Notes under the pieces: model-generated
Databases searched by the model: none
The model's input: the letters and a program-made list of their open reading frames with translations, nothing else
Told to the model about the DNA's origin: nothing
NCBI GenBank assembly: GCA_030037575.1
Contig: JASHRB010000045.1
Location: forward strand, 1 to 5,976
DNA length: 5,976 nucleotides
Origin: Candidatus Sulfotelmatobacter sp.
GTDB lineage: Bacteria; Acidobacteriota; Terriglobia; Terriglobales; Acidobacteriaceae
Direction: 5' to 3'
Program-made: the position numbers and the translations under genes
Part shown: piece after piece, positions 5,832-5,976 of the stretch
Layout of the letters: every line of letters starts with the position of its first letter
How positions within the stretch are numbered: position 1 is the first letter of the stretch

Positions 5832-5976
5832 GCCAGATTTTCATCTATCCTAGTATCCGCTGCATCCCGCACGGGTAGCAGGTTTCCGCAATTTGGGAAC
5901 CCAACGTTGGTATGTTCTCATTTGTATGACCTAACATTAAACGTTAGGTCGACTGGAATTACTTTTTGCATGGATG
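5832..5976. other. AT-richer end of window, no complete gene
   Basis: After the recombinase breakpoint no continuing recombinase frame was found. The last 56 bases contain only 20 G or C, much lower than the genes to the left, suggesting a change of source DNA. An imperfect hairpin CTGCATCCCG/CGGGTAGCAG (5860-5881) and a perfect 10-base palindrome CCAACGTTGG (5901-5910) are present. An ATG at 5970 could begin a gene that leaves the window, but only two codons are visible. Confidence 0.4.
5928..5950. repeat. Inverted repeat with integron-like core boxes
   Basis: GACCTAAC (5928-5935) and GTTAGGTC (5943-5950) are perfect 8-base inverted arms around a 7-base AT-rich spacer (ATTAAAC). The inner sequences ACCTAAC and GTTAGGT fit RYYYAAC and GTTRRRY, the outer core boxes of integron attC sites. 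A genuine attC is about 55-140 bases and has two further inner boxes, which are absent. It could be a collapsed attC, a repressor operator for a gene starting to the right, or chance. Confidence 0.45.

Noticed and set aside
5901..5910. Perfect palindrome CCAACGTTGG
   Set aside because: A lone 10-base palindrome is not rare enough to assign a role; it is only noted because AACGTT recurs in the nearby inverted repeat.

Overview
The window looks like an accessory or defence-island region of a mid-to-high-GC Gram-negative bacterium. Coding stretches are about 55-60% GC by eye. A proteobacterial or acidobacterial host is my inference from the style of the proteins; no rRNA, tRNA or marker gene is present to settle it. 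Several of the genes are broken, truncated or fused, so the region has been remodelled by recombination and mobile elements.

Left part (+ strand, 1-1644). The last codons of an unidentified upstream gene overlap, by ATGA, a complete ImmA/IrrE-type zinc metallopeptidase gene (41-1000). A gene with a strong Shine-Dalgarno sequence follows (1138-1644); it encodes a small YdjM/DUF457-like membrane-associated 'metal-dependent hydrolase'. A roughly 200-base convergent spacer with no convincing gene follows.

Middle (- strand, 3098 down to 1847). An alpha-helical repeat protein fragment of about 385 codons has no credible start codon. Its C-terminal end resembles the C-termini of large STAND/NACHT-type proteins. 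Its 5' end runs into the first ~31 codons of a different gene, an AAA/DUF4143-type ATPase, in another reading frame, so this is a deletion scar joining two gene remnants. Next to it (3114-3171) are three direct repeats with a 22-base period that resemble the multiple transposase-binding repeats at IS21-family ends.

Right part (- strand, 5545 down to 3305). Three tightly coupled genes are read right to left. The first is the C-terminal half of an SF2 (DEAD/DEAH, TOTE-type) helicase. It overlaps by ATGA a 130-aa conserved protein, often annotated 'calcium-binding', which abuts (TGA/GTG) a ~380-aa conserved protein of unknown function. The last gene carries a +1 frameshift. I think this helicase plus two-partner module is the most interesting system here, although this copy is decapitated and probably dead.

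Far right (+ strand, 5568-5976). A serine recombinase begins exactly where the helicase homology stops, and is itself cut off at the conserved FDRxAR motif. An AT-rich tail carries an inverted repeat (ACCTAAC/GTTAGGT) that matches the consensus of the integron attC core boxes but with much too short a spacer.
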